Shown: positions 25,608 through 34,979, numbered from the stretch's first letter. The stretch is 64,000 nucleotides of DNA from Pseudonocardia alaniniphila (GCF_022524485.1 NZ_JAKXMK010000004.1:310001-374000); one strand, 5' to 3'. Program-made: numbers and translations. Notes: generated by a model not told the origin, from the letters alone.

Positions 25608-27126
25608 TCAGTCGACGTCCACCCAGTCCAGAGTCCTGGTTACCGCCTTCTTCCAGCGTTCGTACCCGGCCGCACGCTGCTCGTCGCTCCACTGGGGCTG
25701 CCAGCGCTTCGACTCGTTCCAGTTGGAGCGCAGCTCGTCGGTGTTCTTCCAGAACCCGACCGCGAGGCCTGCCGCGTACGCCGCGCCCAGAGCCGTGGTC
25801 TCCGCGACGACGGGCCGGCTCACCGGCACGCCGAGCACGTCGGCCTGGATCTGCATGCACAGCTCGTTGGCGGTGACGCCGCCGTCCACCTTGAGCACGT
25901 CCAGCGTCACGCCCGAGTCCTTCTCCATCGCCTCGGCCACGTCGCGGCTCTGGTAGCAGATGGCTTCGAGCGTGGCCCTGGCCAGGTGGGCCGTTGGTGT
26001 TGTAGCGCGAGAGCCCGACGATCGCGCCGCGGGCGTCCGAGCGCCAGTACGGGGCGAACAGCCCGGAGAACGCAGGCACGAAGTACACGCCACCGTTGTC
26101 CTCCACCTGCCGGGCCAGCGACTCGCTCTCCGCGGCGCCCGAGATGATGCCGAGCTGGTCGCGCAGCCACTGCACGGCCGACCCCGTGACGGCGATCGAG
26201 CCCTCCAGTGCGTACACCGGACGATCATCGTTGAACTGGTAGCAGACGGTGGTGAGCAGCCCCGCCTTCGACCGCACCAGCTCGGTGCCCGTGTTGAGCA
26301 GCATGAAGTTGCCGGTGCCGTAGGTGTTCTTCGCCTCGCCGGGCGCGAAGCACACCTGACCCACGGTGGCGGCCTGCTGGTCACCGAGGTCGCCGGTGAT
26401 CATGACCTCGCCGCTCAGCGGCCCCCTCAGCATGGTGGTGCCGTAGCACTCGGGGCACGAGCTCGGCTTGATCTCGGGCAGCATCGACCGCGGGATGCCG
26501 AAGAAGCCGAGCAGCTCGTCGTCCCAGTCGAGCGTCTCGAGGTTCATGAGCATCGTGCGGCTGGCGTTCGTCGGGTCGGTGACGTGGACACCGCCGTCCT
26601 TGCCGCCCGTGAGGTTCCACAGGACCCAGGTGTCGGTGTTGCCGAAGATCGCGTCGCCCCTCTCGGCGGCCTCCCGGGCGCCGTCGACGTTCTCCAGGAT
26701 CCACTGGATCTTCCCGCCGGAGAAGTACGTGGCGGGCGGGAGGCCTGCCTTCCGCCGGATCACATCGCCCTTGCCCTCACGTTCGAGGGCGGAGGCGATG
26801 CGGTCGGTGCGGGTGTCCTGCCAGACGATCGCGTTGTAGAGCGGGCGCCCGGTCCGCTTGTCCCACACGACGGAGGTCTCGCGCTGGTTGGTGAGGCCCA
26901 ACGCCACGAGGTCCGACGCCTTGAGCCCGGTCTTGACGAGAGCGGTCTGGAGCACGGATGACGTCCGCTCCCAGATCTCGACGGGGTTGTGTTCCACCCA
27001 GCCGGCCTGCGGCAGGATCTGCTCGTGCTCGAGCTGGTGGCGCCCCACCTCGTTGCCCGAGTGATCGAAGATCATGAAGCGGGTGCTGGTTGTGCCCTGG
27101 TCCAGGGCTCCGACGAACTCGGCCAT
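25608..27126 (-). pseudogene. glpK: Glycerol kinase with a one-base frameshift
   Basis: The N-terminal two thirds ([41 protein letters not shown]) and the C-terminal third ([53 protein letters not shown]) read in different frames. The switch lies at 25988-25990, where a GGG run (CCC in the gene) holds one base too many: [13 protein letters not shown] becomes NTNGPPGQG. Without that base the protein would be 505 residues, exactly family length. It could be a real loss of function or a sequencing error in a homopolymer. It normally phosphorylates glycerol to glycerol 3-phosphate. An intact paralogue is at 29055-30566. Confidence 0.88.
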
Positions 27127-27158
27127 GAGTTGTCTCCGCTTGTGTTAGTGGGGCTCTG

Positions 27159-27968
27159 TCAGCGAGGGACGTCGCGGCCCACCGGGGTGGGCTCGTGTTC
27201 GGCGTCCGCAGCAACGATGAAACGGTTGATGCAGAGCTGGAACAGCGCGCCACCGATGAGCCCGCCGATTATCGGCGCCACAATCGGTAGCCACCAATAT
27301 GGTGTGCCGTTCTGATCAGTCCAAGCACCTGCGTACCCCGTGATGTATGACGCGAGGCGGGGCCCGAAGTCACGGGCGGGGTTGATCGCGTAGCCCGCGT
27401 TGGCGCCCCACGCCATGCCGATCCCGACCACCAGGAGCCCGATGACCACCGGGACGAGGTTGGACAGGGGTGGGTTGTTCCGCGCGTTGACGAGCGCGAA
27501 GACCACGAAGACCAGGATCGCGGTACCGATGATCTGGTCGAAGAAAGCGGTGGTGATGCTGATGCCGGGCTCGCCGTTACCCGGGAGCGTGGAGAAGATG
27601 ATCTGTGTCTTGTAGGTGTGCCCCGGGTCGACCTTGTCGATCCAGTCGGCATAGTTGAATCGCACGATGATCGCCGCGACGAACGCCCCCGCCGTCTGCG
27701 CGACGATATAGGGCACGACCTTGCGCCAGGGGAAACCCTGGAACGCGGCCAGCGCGAGTGTCACGGCCGGATTGATGTGGCCACCGCTGAGGCGACCTGC
27801 CACGTAGACGCCGAGGATCACGCCGATCCCCCAGGCCCAGGCGATGGAGTCGTGGTCTCCGAGTCCGGCTGCCACGACTTGCGCCACCACACCGGCGCCG
27901 AACAACAAGAGGATCATGGTGCCGAAGAACTCGGCCGCCAGTTCCCCGATGTACGAGTTCTTCGTCAT
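27159..27968 (-). CDS. glpF: Glycerol uptake facilitator (aquaglyceroporin)
   Basis: 269 residues from ATG 27968, preceded by GGGAGGACTTCG. Six membrane helices with both NPA boxes: SGGHINPAVTLA and YAINPARDFGPR. The Asp after the second NPAR marks the glycerol-conducting subgroup rather than a water channel. First gene of the minus-strand operon with glpK (32 bases downstream) and glpD. The divergent IclR regulator shares its upstream region. Confidence 0.95.
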   Translation of the reverse strand: MTKNSYIGELAAEFFGTMILLLFGAGVVAQVVAAGLGDHDSIAWAWGIGVILGVYVAGRLSGGHINPAVTLALAAFQGFPWRKVVPYIVAQTAGAFVAAIIVRFNYADWIDKVDPGHTYKTQIIFSTLPGNGEPGISITTAFFDQIIGTAILVFVVFALVNARNNPPLSNLVPVVIGLLVVGIGMAWGANAGYAINPARDFGPRLASYITGYAGAWTDQNGTPYWWLPIVAPIIGGLIGGALFQLCINRFIVAADAEHEPTPVGRDVPR

Positions 27969-28051
27969 CGAAGTCCTCCCTGGATGGGATACCGCTCGGA
28001 CGGGCGGTGCCCGCACGCTAGAAACGCGTGTGACCTGCGGTCAACGGCGGT

Positions 28052-28070
28052 CGTTCGGCATCGTCGAACG
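28052..28070. promoter_or_regulatory. Candidate IclR operator between glpF and the regulator gene
   Basis: CGTTCG-N7-CGAACG is an inverted repeat placed between the two divergent starts, and a second related half (TTCGGACGAAC) follows at about 28075-28085. IclR proteins bind such short palindromes. The assignment rests on position and symmetry only. Confidence 0.45.
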
Positions 28071-28204
28071 CGCATTCGGACGAACATCACATGCCTCCGA
28101 GAAGGTGCACAGCTCACCCACCCGGACGGCCGTAGGGCGCGCCATCGTGTAGAGCCCTTCTTCCACGCGTCGATCGCCTGGTCGACGCGCCGTACGCTCG
28201 GCCC

Positions 28205-28969
28205 GTGCCGGGGTTCATCCAGTCCATCGAGCGAGCCGCGGCGGTGCTGCGGCTGCTCGGTAGTACGGACCGGCCGCTCGGGCTGAAGGAGATCGCCGCG
28301 GCCCTCGACCTTCCGCGTCCCACCGCACACGGCATCGTCCGGACGCTGCGCGAGGTCGGGTTCGTCGAGCAGGATCTGGAGACCGCCCGCTACCAGCTCG
28401 GCCTGGCGTTGCGCGAGCTCGACAGCGGTGGATGGGACCTGCACGACCTGCGGGCCCGCGCCATGAACTGGGCGGATTCACTCGCAGGGAGCACCGGCCA
28501 GGCCGTGCACCTGGGCGTCGTGTCGTCGGGATCGGTCCGGCTCGTCCACCACGTTTTCCGGCCGGACGGGTCGCCGCAGCGGATCCGGACGGGGGAGGAG
28601 TTCCCCCTGCACGCCACGGCGCTGGGCAAATGCCTGCTCGCGTTCGCGCCGGTGGCCACGCCGCAGGCCCGGGAGCTCGACCTCCAGCGGTGGACCGGAC
28701 GCACGTGCACCACCGTGGCGTCGCTGGACGCCCATCTCGCGGTCGCCCGTCGCCGCGGCTGGGCGAGCGACACCGGCGAGTACGAGACGGGAGTAGGCGG
28801 TGCGGCCGCACCGCTGCGAGCCAGTGGCGGGCTGGTGGTTGCGGCCATCGGAGTGGTCGGGCCGGTCGAGGAGCTCTTCGGGCTGGGCGGCGAGTTGCGG
28901 CCGTGGATGCTCGAGCAGATGGTGGGCGCGGCGCGCGAGATCTCCGCTGCGTTGACGGAGGGACGATGA
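28205..28969 (+). CDS. IclR family transcriptional regulator of the glycerol genes
   Basis: 254 residues from GTG 28205. N-terminal winged helix: SIERAAAVLRLLGSTDRPLG, LKEIAAALDLPRPTAHGIVR, TLREVGFVEQD. The C-terminal effector domain has LHATALGKCLLAF and GWASDTGEYETGVGGAAAPL. It is flanked on both sides by glycerol genes (glpF operon divergent, second glpK downstream), so it most likely is the glycerol-responsive regulator, like the IclR-type GylR of Streptomyces. Its stop overlaps a 30-codon frame that leads into glpK. Confidence 0.9.
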   Translation: MPGFIQSIERAAAVLRLLGSTDRPLGLKEIAAALDLPRPTAHGIVRTLREVGFVEQDLETARYQLGLALRELDSGGWDLHDLRARAMNWADSLAGSTGQAVHLGVVSSGSVRLVHHVFRPDGSPQRIRTGEEFPLHATALGKCLLAFAPVATPQARELDLQRWTGRTCTTVASLDAHLAVARRRGWASDTGEYETGVGGAAAPLRASGGLVVAAIGVVGPVEELFGLGGELRPWMLEQMVGAAREISAALTEGR

Positions 28970-29058
28970 CACGGGCCGCGAGGACCGCGAGTAGTTCCCC
29001 CGGACGCCGGTCCTCCTCGGCGGCCGCCGTCTCGGCGCGCGGGGCGGGGGAGCCGTGA
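28966..29058 (+). CDS. 30-codon bridging ORF between iclR and second glpK
   Basis: ATG 28966 overlaps the regulator stop (ATGA), and the stop at 29056-29058 overlaps the GTG of glpK (GTGA). The peptide (30 residues, Ser/Ala/Arg-rich) has no motif. Such a frame could carry ribosomes across the gap and couple glpK translation to the regulator. Equally, it may be chance in high-GC sequence. Confidence 0.25.
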   Translation: MTRAARTASSSPGRRSSSAAAVSARGAGEP

Positions 29059-30566
29059 CCGAGCGTGTCGTCGCCGCGATCGACCAGGGCACCACATCCA
29101 CCCGCTGCCTGCTGTTCAACCGTTCGGGGCGCATGATCGCCGTCGCGCAGCGGGAACACCGCCAGCACTACCCCCGGCCCGGTCTCGTGGAGCACGACGC
29201 CGCCGAGATCTGGCGCAACGTCACACGGGTCGTCCCGGCGGCGCTGCGCAACGCAGGCCTCACCCCGGACAACATCGTCGGGCTCGGGATCGCGAACCAG
29301 CGCGAGACCACCGTGATCTGGAACCGGCACACCGGCACCCCGCTCGCACGCGCCATCACCTGGCAGGACACCCGCACGGACGGCATCGTCGCCCGTCTGG
29401 TCGAGCACGGGCACGCGAGTCTGATCAAGGACATCTGCGGGCTGCCCCCCGCCACCTACTTCTCGGGCCCCCGGCTGCGCTGGCTGCTCGACCACGTGCC
29501 CGGCGCCCGCGACGGCGCGGAGAAGGGCGACGTCCTGTTCGGCACGATGGAGAGCTGGCTCATCTGGTGGCTCACGGGCGGCCCCGACGGCGGCCGGCAC
29601 GTCAGTGACGTCACCAACGCGAGCCGCACGATGCTGATGGACGTCCGCACGCTCGAGTGGTCCCAGAAGCTGCTCGACGTGCTCGCGGTGCCCCGGCAGA
29701 TGCTTCCCGAGATCCGTCCCAACGCCGAGGTCTACGGCACATGCACCGCCGTGCTGCCCGGCGTTCCGGTGGCAGGCGCGCTCGGTGACCAGCAGGCGGC
29801 CCTGGTCGGGCAGGTCTGCTTCTCACCCGGTGAGATCAAGTGCACCTACGGCACGGGCGCGTTCCTGCTGATGAACACCGGGCCCCGGCTGGCCGAGTCG
29901 ACCCACGGCCTGATCCCGACCATCGGGTATCTGCTCGGCGACAAGCCGGTCTACGCGCTGGAGGGCGCGATCGCGATGACCGGGTCGCTCGTGCAGTGGT
30001 TCCGCGACTCGCTCGGGATGATCGGCACGGCCGCCCAGATCGAGACACTCGCGAGCTCCGTGCCCGACAACGGGGGCTGCTACATCGTCCCCGCGTTCTC
30101 GGGCCTGTACTCGCCGCGCTGGCACCCGGATGCGCGTGGCGTGATGGTGGGGCTCACGTCGTTCATCAACCGCGGCCATCTCGCCAGGGCGGTGCTCGAG
30201 GCCACCGGGTGGCAGACGCGCGAGGTGATCGACGCGATGAACGCCGACTCCGGCGTGCCGGTCACCCGGCTCAAGGTCGACGGCGGGATGACGGCGAACC
30301 ACCTGCTGATGCAGTTCGTCGCCGACGTCCTCGACGTGCCGGTGGAGCGGCCGCTGGTGTCCGAGGCCGTCTCGCTGGGAGCGGCGTACGCGGCGGGACT
30401 CGCGGTCGGGCACTGGTCCGACCTGGAGGTGCTGCGCAGCAACTGGCACCGCGCGGCCGCGTGGGAACCGGCGATGGACGAGGGCCTGCGCCGTCGCGAG
30501 CACGAGAACTGGGGTCGTGCGGTGAACCGCAGCTACGGCTGGGTGCAGACACCGGGCCCGGAGTGA
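29055..30566 (+). CDS. glpK: Glycerol kinase, intact second copy
   Basis: 503 residues with uninterrupted frame. [75 protein letters not shown] and KVDGGMTANHLLMQFVADVL are the FGGY/glycerol kinase signatures. It converts glycerol to glycerol 3-phosphate with ATP. It diverges clearly from the frameshifted copy (for instance TSFINRGHLARAVLEATGW versus [17 protein letters not shown]), so it is a paralogue, not a recent duplicate. Likely controlled by the upstream IclR gene. Confidence 0.95.
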   Translation: MTERVVAAIDQGTTSTRCLLFNRSGRMIAVAQREHRQHYPRPGLVEHDAAEIWRNVTRVVPAALRNAGLTPDNIVGLGIANQRETTVIWNRHTGTPLARAITWQDTRTDGIVARLVEHGHASLIKDICGLPPATYFSGPRLRWLLDHVPGARDGAEKGDVLFGTMESWLIWWLTGGPDGGRHVSDVTNASRTMLMDVRTLEWSQKLLDVLAVPRQMLPEIRPNAEVYGTCTAVLPGVPVAGALGDQQAALVGQVCFSPGEIKCTYGTGAFLLMNTGPRLAESTHGLIPTIGYLLGDKPVYALEGAIAMTGSLVQWFRDSLGMIGTAAQIETLASSVPDNGGCYIVPAFSGLYSPRWHPDARGVMVGLTSFINRGHLARAVLEATGWQTREVIDAMNADSGVPVTRLKVDGGMTANHLLMQFVADVLDVPVERPLVSEAVSLGAAYAAGLAVGHWSDLEVLRSNWHRAAAWEPAMDEGLRRREHENWGRAVNRSYGWVQTPGPE

Positions 30567-30586
30567 CTGTCCGGCTCCGCAGAGGA

Positions 30587-30725
30587 CAAGATCGGCGCGA
30601 GATTGGCGTGTTGGCCCTTGGTGGGGTGCGTAGCCGGATCTCGCGGCATCTCCCGGAGCAAGATCAGCGCGAGATTCGCTTGTTGGCCCCTGGAAGGGCG
30701 GCTGGCCGGATCTCGCGGCGATCTT
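30587..30725. repeat. Two tandem REP-like units, 72-bp period
   Basis: Copies at 30587-30649 and 30659-30725 are about 80 per cent alike. Each begins AAGATC-N-GCGCGAGATT and ends GGATCTCGCGG, so each unit holds the inverted arms CGCGAGAT and ATCTCGCG about 30 bases apart and can fold into a hairpin. They fill the gap between the convergent glpK and HAD genes. This is how bacterial REP/BIME elements sit; they may also act as terminators. Confidence 0.7.
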
Positions 30726-30793
30726 CGTTACCCGCGCGCAGGAATGGGGCGACTTGCCGGCGGGGAAGGGGCCGACTCGCAGGGGTTGCCGGG

Positions 30794-31471
30794 TCAGGCG
30801 CGCGTGGCGGGCGGAAGGGTGGACCACACCGCTCCGTCCCGCAGCACCTGCGCCAGCTGGTGCAGGTCGGCCACCACCAGGGCGGCCTCGTCCAGTTCGC
30901 CGGGCTCCGCGTACCCCCACGACACCCCGATCGTGGGGATGCCGTGCTCGGCCGCGCCGTCGACGTCGTGGTGGCGGTCGCCGACCATCACCACTGGCTG
31001 ACGTGCCGGGTCGACGCCCAGCCGCTCGATCACGGAGCCGACGACGGCGGCCTTGCCCACCCGGCCGCCCACGTGGTCGGCACCGCCGACGACCTCGAGG
31101 AACCCGGCGAGCCCGGTGCCGGCGACGATCTTGCGCGCCAGCTCCTCGGGCTTCGACGTGGCGACGGCCAGCTGCAGGCCCGCCTCGCGCAGGCGTTCGA
31201 GCAGGGCGGGCACACCGGGGTAGACCGGCGTGACCGTGGCGGCCACGGCGTCGTAGGACGACCGGTAGGCGGTGATGGCGGCGGAGGTCTGCTCGTCCGT
31301 CAGGCCGAGCTGCGGGAGTGCCGTCTCGAACGGCGGCCCGACGAGCGTGCGCAACGTCTCGGGGGGCGGCACCGGGAAGCCGACCTCTGCCAGTGCGGCA
31401 GCGAGGTGCTCGGTGATCGTGCGGGCGGAGTCGACCAGGGTGCCGTCGAGGTCGAGCAGGACAGTGCGCAC
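30794..31471 (-). CDS. HAD family phosphatase (phosphoglycolate phosphatase-like)
   Basis: 225 residues from GTG 31471. Motif I LLDLDGTLVDS (nucleophile Asp), motif II AVATSKPEELA (Ser/Thr), a Lys in VGKAAVVGSV, and motif IV VMVGDRHHDVDGAAEHG. The cap contains VGPPFETALPQLG, typical of the Gph/PpaX group. The substrate is unknown. The frame continues upstream into the APP1 antisense region but that part is not coding. Confidence 0.85.
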   Translation of the reverse strand: MRTVLLDLDGTLVDSARTITEHLAAALAEVGFPVPPPETLRTLVGPPFETALPQLGLTDEQTSAAITAYRSSYDAVAATVTPVYPGVPALLERLREAGLQLAVATSKPEELARKIVAGTGLAGFLEVVGGADHVGGRVGKAAVVGSVIERLGVDPARQPVVMVGDRHHDVDGAAEHGIPTIGVSWGYAEPGELDEAALVVADLHQLAQVLRDGAVWSTLPPATRA

Positions 31472-31592
31472 CGACCTGAGACTACGGCCCCCGTGCTTCC
31501 CACCCCGCAGCCGGAGGGCTCGAGCGCGTCGCCGGCGGCCACTCGCCGATCCCGGGGTGGCAGCGCGATCCGGGGTGCGGTAGCCCTGTCCC

Positions 31593-32714
31593 GTGACCGA
31601 CTCGGGAAAGCTGATCATCGCCGCCGCACTGCGCGTGGAGGACGCCGTCGAGTCGGCGGTCAGGGCGGTCGCCCGCCTCCGTGGCCGCCGGCACCCCGTG
31701 ATCATTCCCTTCATCGGCCACGGAACCACCCGGCGCGCGCGGGTGGGAGCCCGGCTCGTGCTCGGGCGCGAGGCCGTCGCGCCGTCGGTGCTGGAGACCG
31801 CCGAAGGAGGGGACGCGCCGACGCCGCAGTCGCGCCGGGCGGTGTTGCGAGCGAGCATCGCGCGGTTCCTGACGGCCGAGGTCCCGGACGCCGAGGTGAC
31901 CCTCCACCTCCCGGGCGGTGACGTCGTCGTCCGCACCGACCGGGACGGGTACGTCGACCACGAGGTGGAACTACCGGACGTCGATCCCGGCTGGCTGGAG
32001 GTCGGTCTCACCGGGCCCGCGGGTGCCAGCGCGACGGCACGCGTGCTCATCACCGATCCCGAGGCTCGCATCGGCCTGGTCAGCGACGTGGACGACACGA
32101 TCGTGCACACGGGGCTTACCCGCGGTCTGGAGTTCCTGCGCGTCACGTTGCTCACCGACGTCCGTGAGCGCACGCCCCTGCCCGGCGCAGCGGCCCTCTA
32201 CCGGGCGCTCGTCACTGCGGTGGACGAGCCCGCTCGCCCGGTCTTCTACGTCTCGACGAGCCCGTGGAACCTGCACGAGATGCTCCTGCAGTTCGTGGGG
32301 CTTCGCGGTTTCCCGCTCGGTCCGCTGCTGCTCACCGACTGGGGACCGTCCCATACCGGGTTGTTCCGGATCGGGGCACAAGCCCACAAGCTCGGGCTGG
32401 TGCGGCGGCTGCTCGACGAGCACCCGCACCTGCGGCTCATCCTCATCGGCGACAGCGGGCAGGAGGACCCCGAGATCTACGCGACGATCGCACGGGCCAT
32501 CCCGCAGCGGGTTGCTGCGGTGTACATCCGCCGCACCACGGGAGCCGACCCGGTGCGCATTCGGCAGGTCGACACGCTCGCCGCCGAGATCACCGCAGCC
32601 GGGGTGCCGATGCTCGCAGTGGACGACAGCGCGCAGATCGCAGCGCATGCCGCAGCACTCGGACTGCTCGACGAGGACGCGGTGGCCACGGTCCGCGCCG
32701 AGCTCGCGCACTGA
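31593..32714 (+). CDS. APP1-type phosphatase (DUF2183) domain protein
   Basis: 373 residues. The catalytic domain begins with RIGLVSDVDDTIVHTGLTRG (D-x-D-x-T phosphatase nucleophile) near residue 160, followed by VFYVSTSPWNLHEMLLQF, GPLLLTDWG, KLGLVRRLLDEHPHLRLILIGDSGQEDPEIY. This matches phosphatidate phosphatase APP1-like proteins. The N-terminal ~150 residues precede it and have a beta-rich look. Cellular target unknown; no signal peptide is seen. Confidence 0.88.
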   Translation: MTDSGKLIIAAALRVEDAVESAVRAVARLRGRRHPVIIPFIGHGTTRRARVGARLVLGREAVAPSVLETAEGGDAPTPQSRRAVLRASIARFLTAEVPDAEVTLHLPGGDVVVRTDRDGYVDHEVELPDVDPGWLEVGLTGPAGASATARVLITDPEARIGLVSDVDDTIVHTGLTRGLEFLRVTLLTDVRERTPLPGAAALYRALVTAVDEPARPVFYVSTSPWNLHEMLLQFVGLRGFPLGPLLLTDWGPSHTGLFRIGAQAHKLGLVRRLLDEHPHLRLILIGDSGQEDPEIYATIARAIPQRVAAVYIRRTTGADPVRIRQVDTLAAEITAAGVPMLAVDDSAQIAAHAAALGLLDEDAVATVRAELAH

Positions 32715-32742
32715 GCCGCGAGGCCCTGACGCTCGTCGCGGC

Positions 32743-33696
32743 TCAGGTGTCGGCGTCGCGCAGGGAGCCCTGCGGGGTCCCCACCGTGAGGTCGACCAGG
32801 TCGAACACCCGCATCCAGCCGGTCACCGTGGCTGCGCACGTCAGCGGCCGCCCCGTCTCCACCCGGCGCTCGCGCACCCACACCGTGCACCCGGGGTCGG
32901 CCAGCTCCACCCGCCAGCCGGAACTGCCGTCCGCGAACTGCTCGGCCGAGATGCCGACGAGCCCCAGGGCGTCGACGCCCGTGGCTCCGGTGGCCGCGAC
33001 GGCGTGGTGCTGCGCGGCCTGGACGGCGGGCGGCAGCGACGAACGTCCGCGCACCCACGGCGCATCCAGCCGCCCCGCGGTGTAGTCGCGCAGGACCGCG
33101 GGCGCCTCGCTCGGACCCGGCCCGCCGAGAACGAACCCGTGGGGGAGCAGCACCAGTGCCGGGGCGAAGCGGCAGCCGCCGATGTGACTGCACTCCCAGA
33201 CGTGCTCGGGGTCGGCGGCGACCATCGCAGCGGCGACGGGGCGTCCACGCACGGCACAACAGGTGTCGTGCCGGCCGTGGGTGCAGACGAGGGCCATCGG
33301 ACCGGCGTACGGCTCTCCCGGGGCGTGCACGGCCGTAACCAGATCCGACTCGTCGACGAACGTGCCCGTGCGGATCGACTCGTGCCCCGGGCGCGAGTCG
33401 ACACGGAACCAGCGGCGCACCGCGCCGGGAGCGGGCATCCCGTCGGCCGGGGAGTTCCGTGCGGCGCGGCCCGGCCTGCGGATGAGCACCACCCGACCGT
33501 TCTCCGCCATGGACCAGGCCGAGATCGCCGCCACCGCGGCCGAGTCGATCCCCGACTGCGCGAGGGGGATCCGGCCCCATGGCCCCGGATGCTCGATCAG
33601 GAACCAGAGGTCGGCAGGCGGTGCGCTGCCTTCCCGCGGGTCCTGGGCGGCGTCCGCGACGAACGAGCAGCGAAGCCAGGGCACGGCCGGGGTCAT
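32743..33696 (-). CDS. Sucrase/ferredoxin-like (Suc_Fer) protein
   Basis: 317 residues. VCTHGRHDTCCAVRGRPVAAAM and HVWECSHIGGCRFAPALVLLPHG are the hallmark Cys/His segments of the thioredoxin-fold 2Fe-2S Suc_Fer family, and the start (CSFVADAAQDPREGSAPPADLW, then FLIEHPGPWG) also matches. The ATG overlaps the stop of the cupin oxygenase gene by four bases, so the two are co-translated. An electron-transfer role for that Fe(II) oxygenase is a reasonable inference but not shown. Confidence 0.87.
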   Translation of the reverse strand: MTPAVPWLRCSFVADAAQDPREGSAPPADLWFLIEHPGPWGRIPLAQSGIDSAAVAAISAWSMAENGRVVLIRRPGRAARNSPADGMPAPGAVRRWFRVDSRPGHESIRTGTFVDESDLVTAVHAPGEPYAGPMALVCTHGRHDTCCAVRGRPVAAAMVAADPEHVWECSHIGGCRFAPALVLLPHGFVLGGPGPSEAPAVLRDYTAGRLDAPWVRGRSSLPPAVQAAQHHAVAATGATGVDALGLVGISAEQFADGSSGWRVELADPGCTVWVRERRVETGRPLTCAATVTGWMRVFDLVDLTVGTPQGSLRDADT

Positions 33697-34979
33697 TCGT
33701 GAGTGGCCGGCACCAGCACACCCTCCCGAAGCAAGCGGCGCACCAGGACGACCTGGTCGGCCTCGTCCATGCCCGGGAGGCTACCCACGGAGCAGGTTCC
33801 TCCGCTCGTCAGCGCACGCACCGCGGCCTCGGTGGCGGCCGGCAGCGTGATCTGCCGATCGGGCAGGGCGAGGACGACCTGCTCGCCCTGGTGAACGAGC
33901 CGGTACCGCAGACCTGCGCGGCGCCGCACCCCGTCGCCCGCGGCGAGGTGCTCGACGAACGTGGCCACGGCCACCGGACGCACCGGCTCCGGCCTGCCAC
34001 CCGCCCAGACCCGGCCGCGCACGCGGCGGGCCACGTCGTCGGCGCTCACCCGGTCCAGGGCGGCGGCCAGGGCCGCGCGGACCGCGTCGACGTGCGGGGC
34101 GAGCTGCGCGGGATCGGCGACGTCGATGCCCAGAGGGAGCGAAGCCCGCAGCTGCTCGTCGTGTGCGACGAGCGCGGTCAAGGCCTCCACCAGCGCGAAC
34201 CGGGTGACCACGTGGACGCCGACCGTCAGGTGCGCCGACACGTCGCCCAACGCGGTGGCGGCGTGCAGCCATCCCCGCGGCAGGTACATCACGTCGCCGG
34301 GTTCCATCACCGTGTCGATCACGGGTTTCTCGTCCCGGGCACGAGCGGCCACCGCCGTCGCATGGGCGTTCCATGGCTGGTCACGCAACGGATCGGGATG
34401 CACCGGCGCGTGCACGGTCCAATGCTTGCGCCCGGCGAGCTGCAGCACGAACACGTCGTGCACGTCGTAATGGGCCGAGAACCCGCGCGACGACGGCGGC
34501 GTCACGTACGCGTTGGCCTGGACCGGGTGCCCGAGCTCCTCCGACAGCGCCACGGCGAAGTCGATCACCGCCGGCCACGTGCGGTGCAGCGCCTGCAGCA
34601 CCACGGTGGTGCCCTCGGCGAAGAGCGCGGCGACCTTGTCCTCATGGACCTGGTCGCCGATCTCCGCGCCCACCCCGCCCGGACCGGTGAACGAGCTGGA
34701 GTCGACCACCGACCCGTTGCGCGCCAGGCGAAGGAACGGCGTGCGCAGGCCACGCCGCGAGAGCAGCTCGTCCACACCGTCCAGATCCAGCAGGTCGCGG
34801 AAGGCATCGGCGTCAGCGCCGCGGACGAGCCGCGGCGCCCGGCCCCAGTACCGGGTGCCGAACTCGGCGGCGTCCAGGCCCGTGACGCGGGCGAGAGCGG
34901 CGCGTTGCAGCGGTGCCGGGCACCCCGTCACGGGCTGCCCGGCACCACCCCCCGCAGGTCCGGTTACCTCAGCGGGCAC
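33693..34979 (-). CDS. JmjC/ROX-type cupin oxygenase (Fe(II)/2-oxoglutarate)
   Basis: 428 residues from GTG 34979, whose codon overlaps the end of the repeat-peptide gene and has GGAG nine bases upstream. The oxygenase core shows the metal triad His170-x-Asp172 (FSAHYDVHD) and His239 (YLPRGWLHAA), with KHWTVH between them and AHLTVGVH after. This is the arrangement of ribosomal oxygenases such as YcfD, MINA53 and NO66. These hydroxylate Arg or His side chains of proteins. After ~residue 260 come a dimer-helix region and a winged-helix-like end (LPAATEAAVRALTSGG). A longer frame reading into the 84-bp repeats upstream (to 35270) lacks a ribosome binding site and is rejected. The natural substrate may be the repeat peptide encoded just upstream. 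Confidence 0.85.
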   Translation of the reverse strand: MPAEVTGPAGGGAGQPVTGCPAPLQRAALARVTGLDAAEFGTRYWGRAPRLVRGADADAFRDLLDLDGVDELLSRRGLRTPFLRLARNGSVVDSSSFTGPGGVGAEIGDQVHEDKVAALFAEGTTVVLQALHRTWPAVIDFAVALSEELGHPVQANAYVTPPSSRGFSAHYDVHDVFVLQLAGRKHWTVHAPVHPDPLRDQPWNAHATAVAARARDEKPVIDTVMEPGDVMYLPRGWLHAATALGDVSAHLTVGVHVVTRFALVEALTALVAHDEQLRASLPLGIDVADPAQLAPHVDAVRAALAAALDRVSADDVARRVRGRVWAGGRPEPVRPVAVATFVEHLAAGDGVRRRAGLRYRLVHQGEQVVLALPDRQITLPAATEAAVRALTSGGTCSVGSLPGMDEADQVVLVRRLLREGVLVPATHE

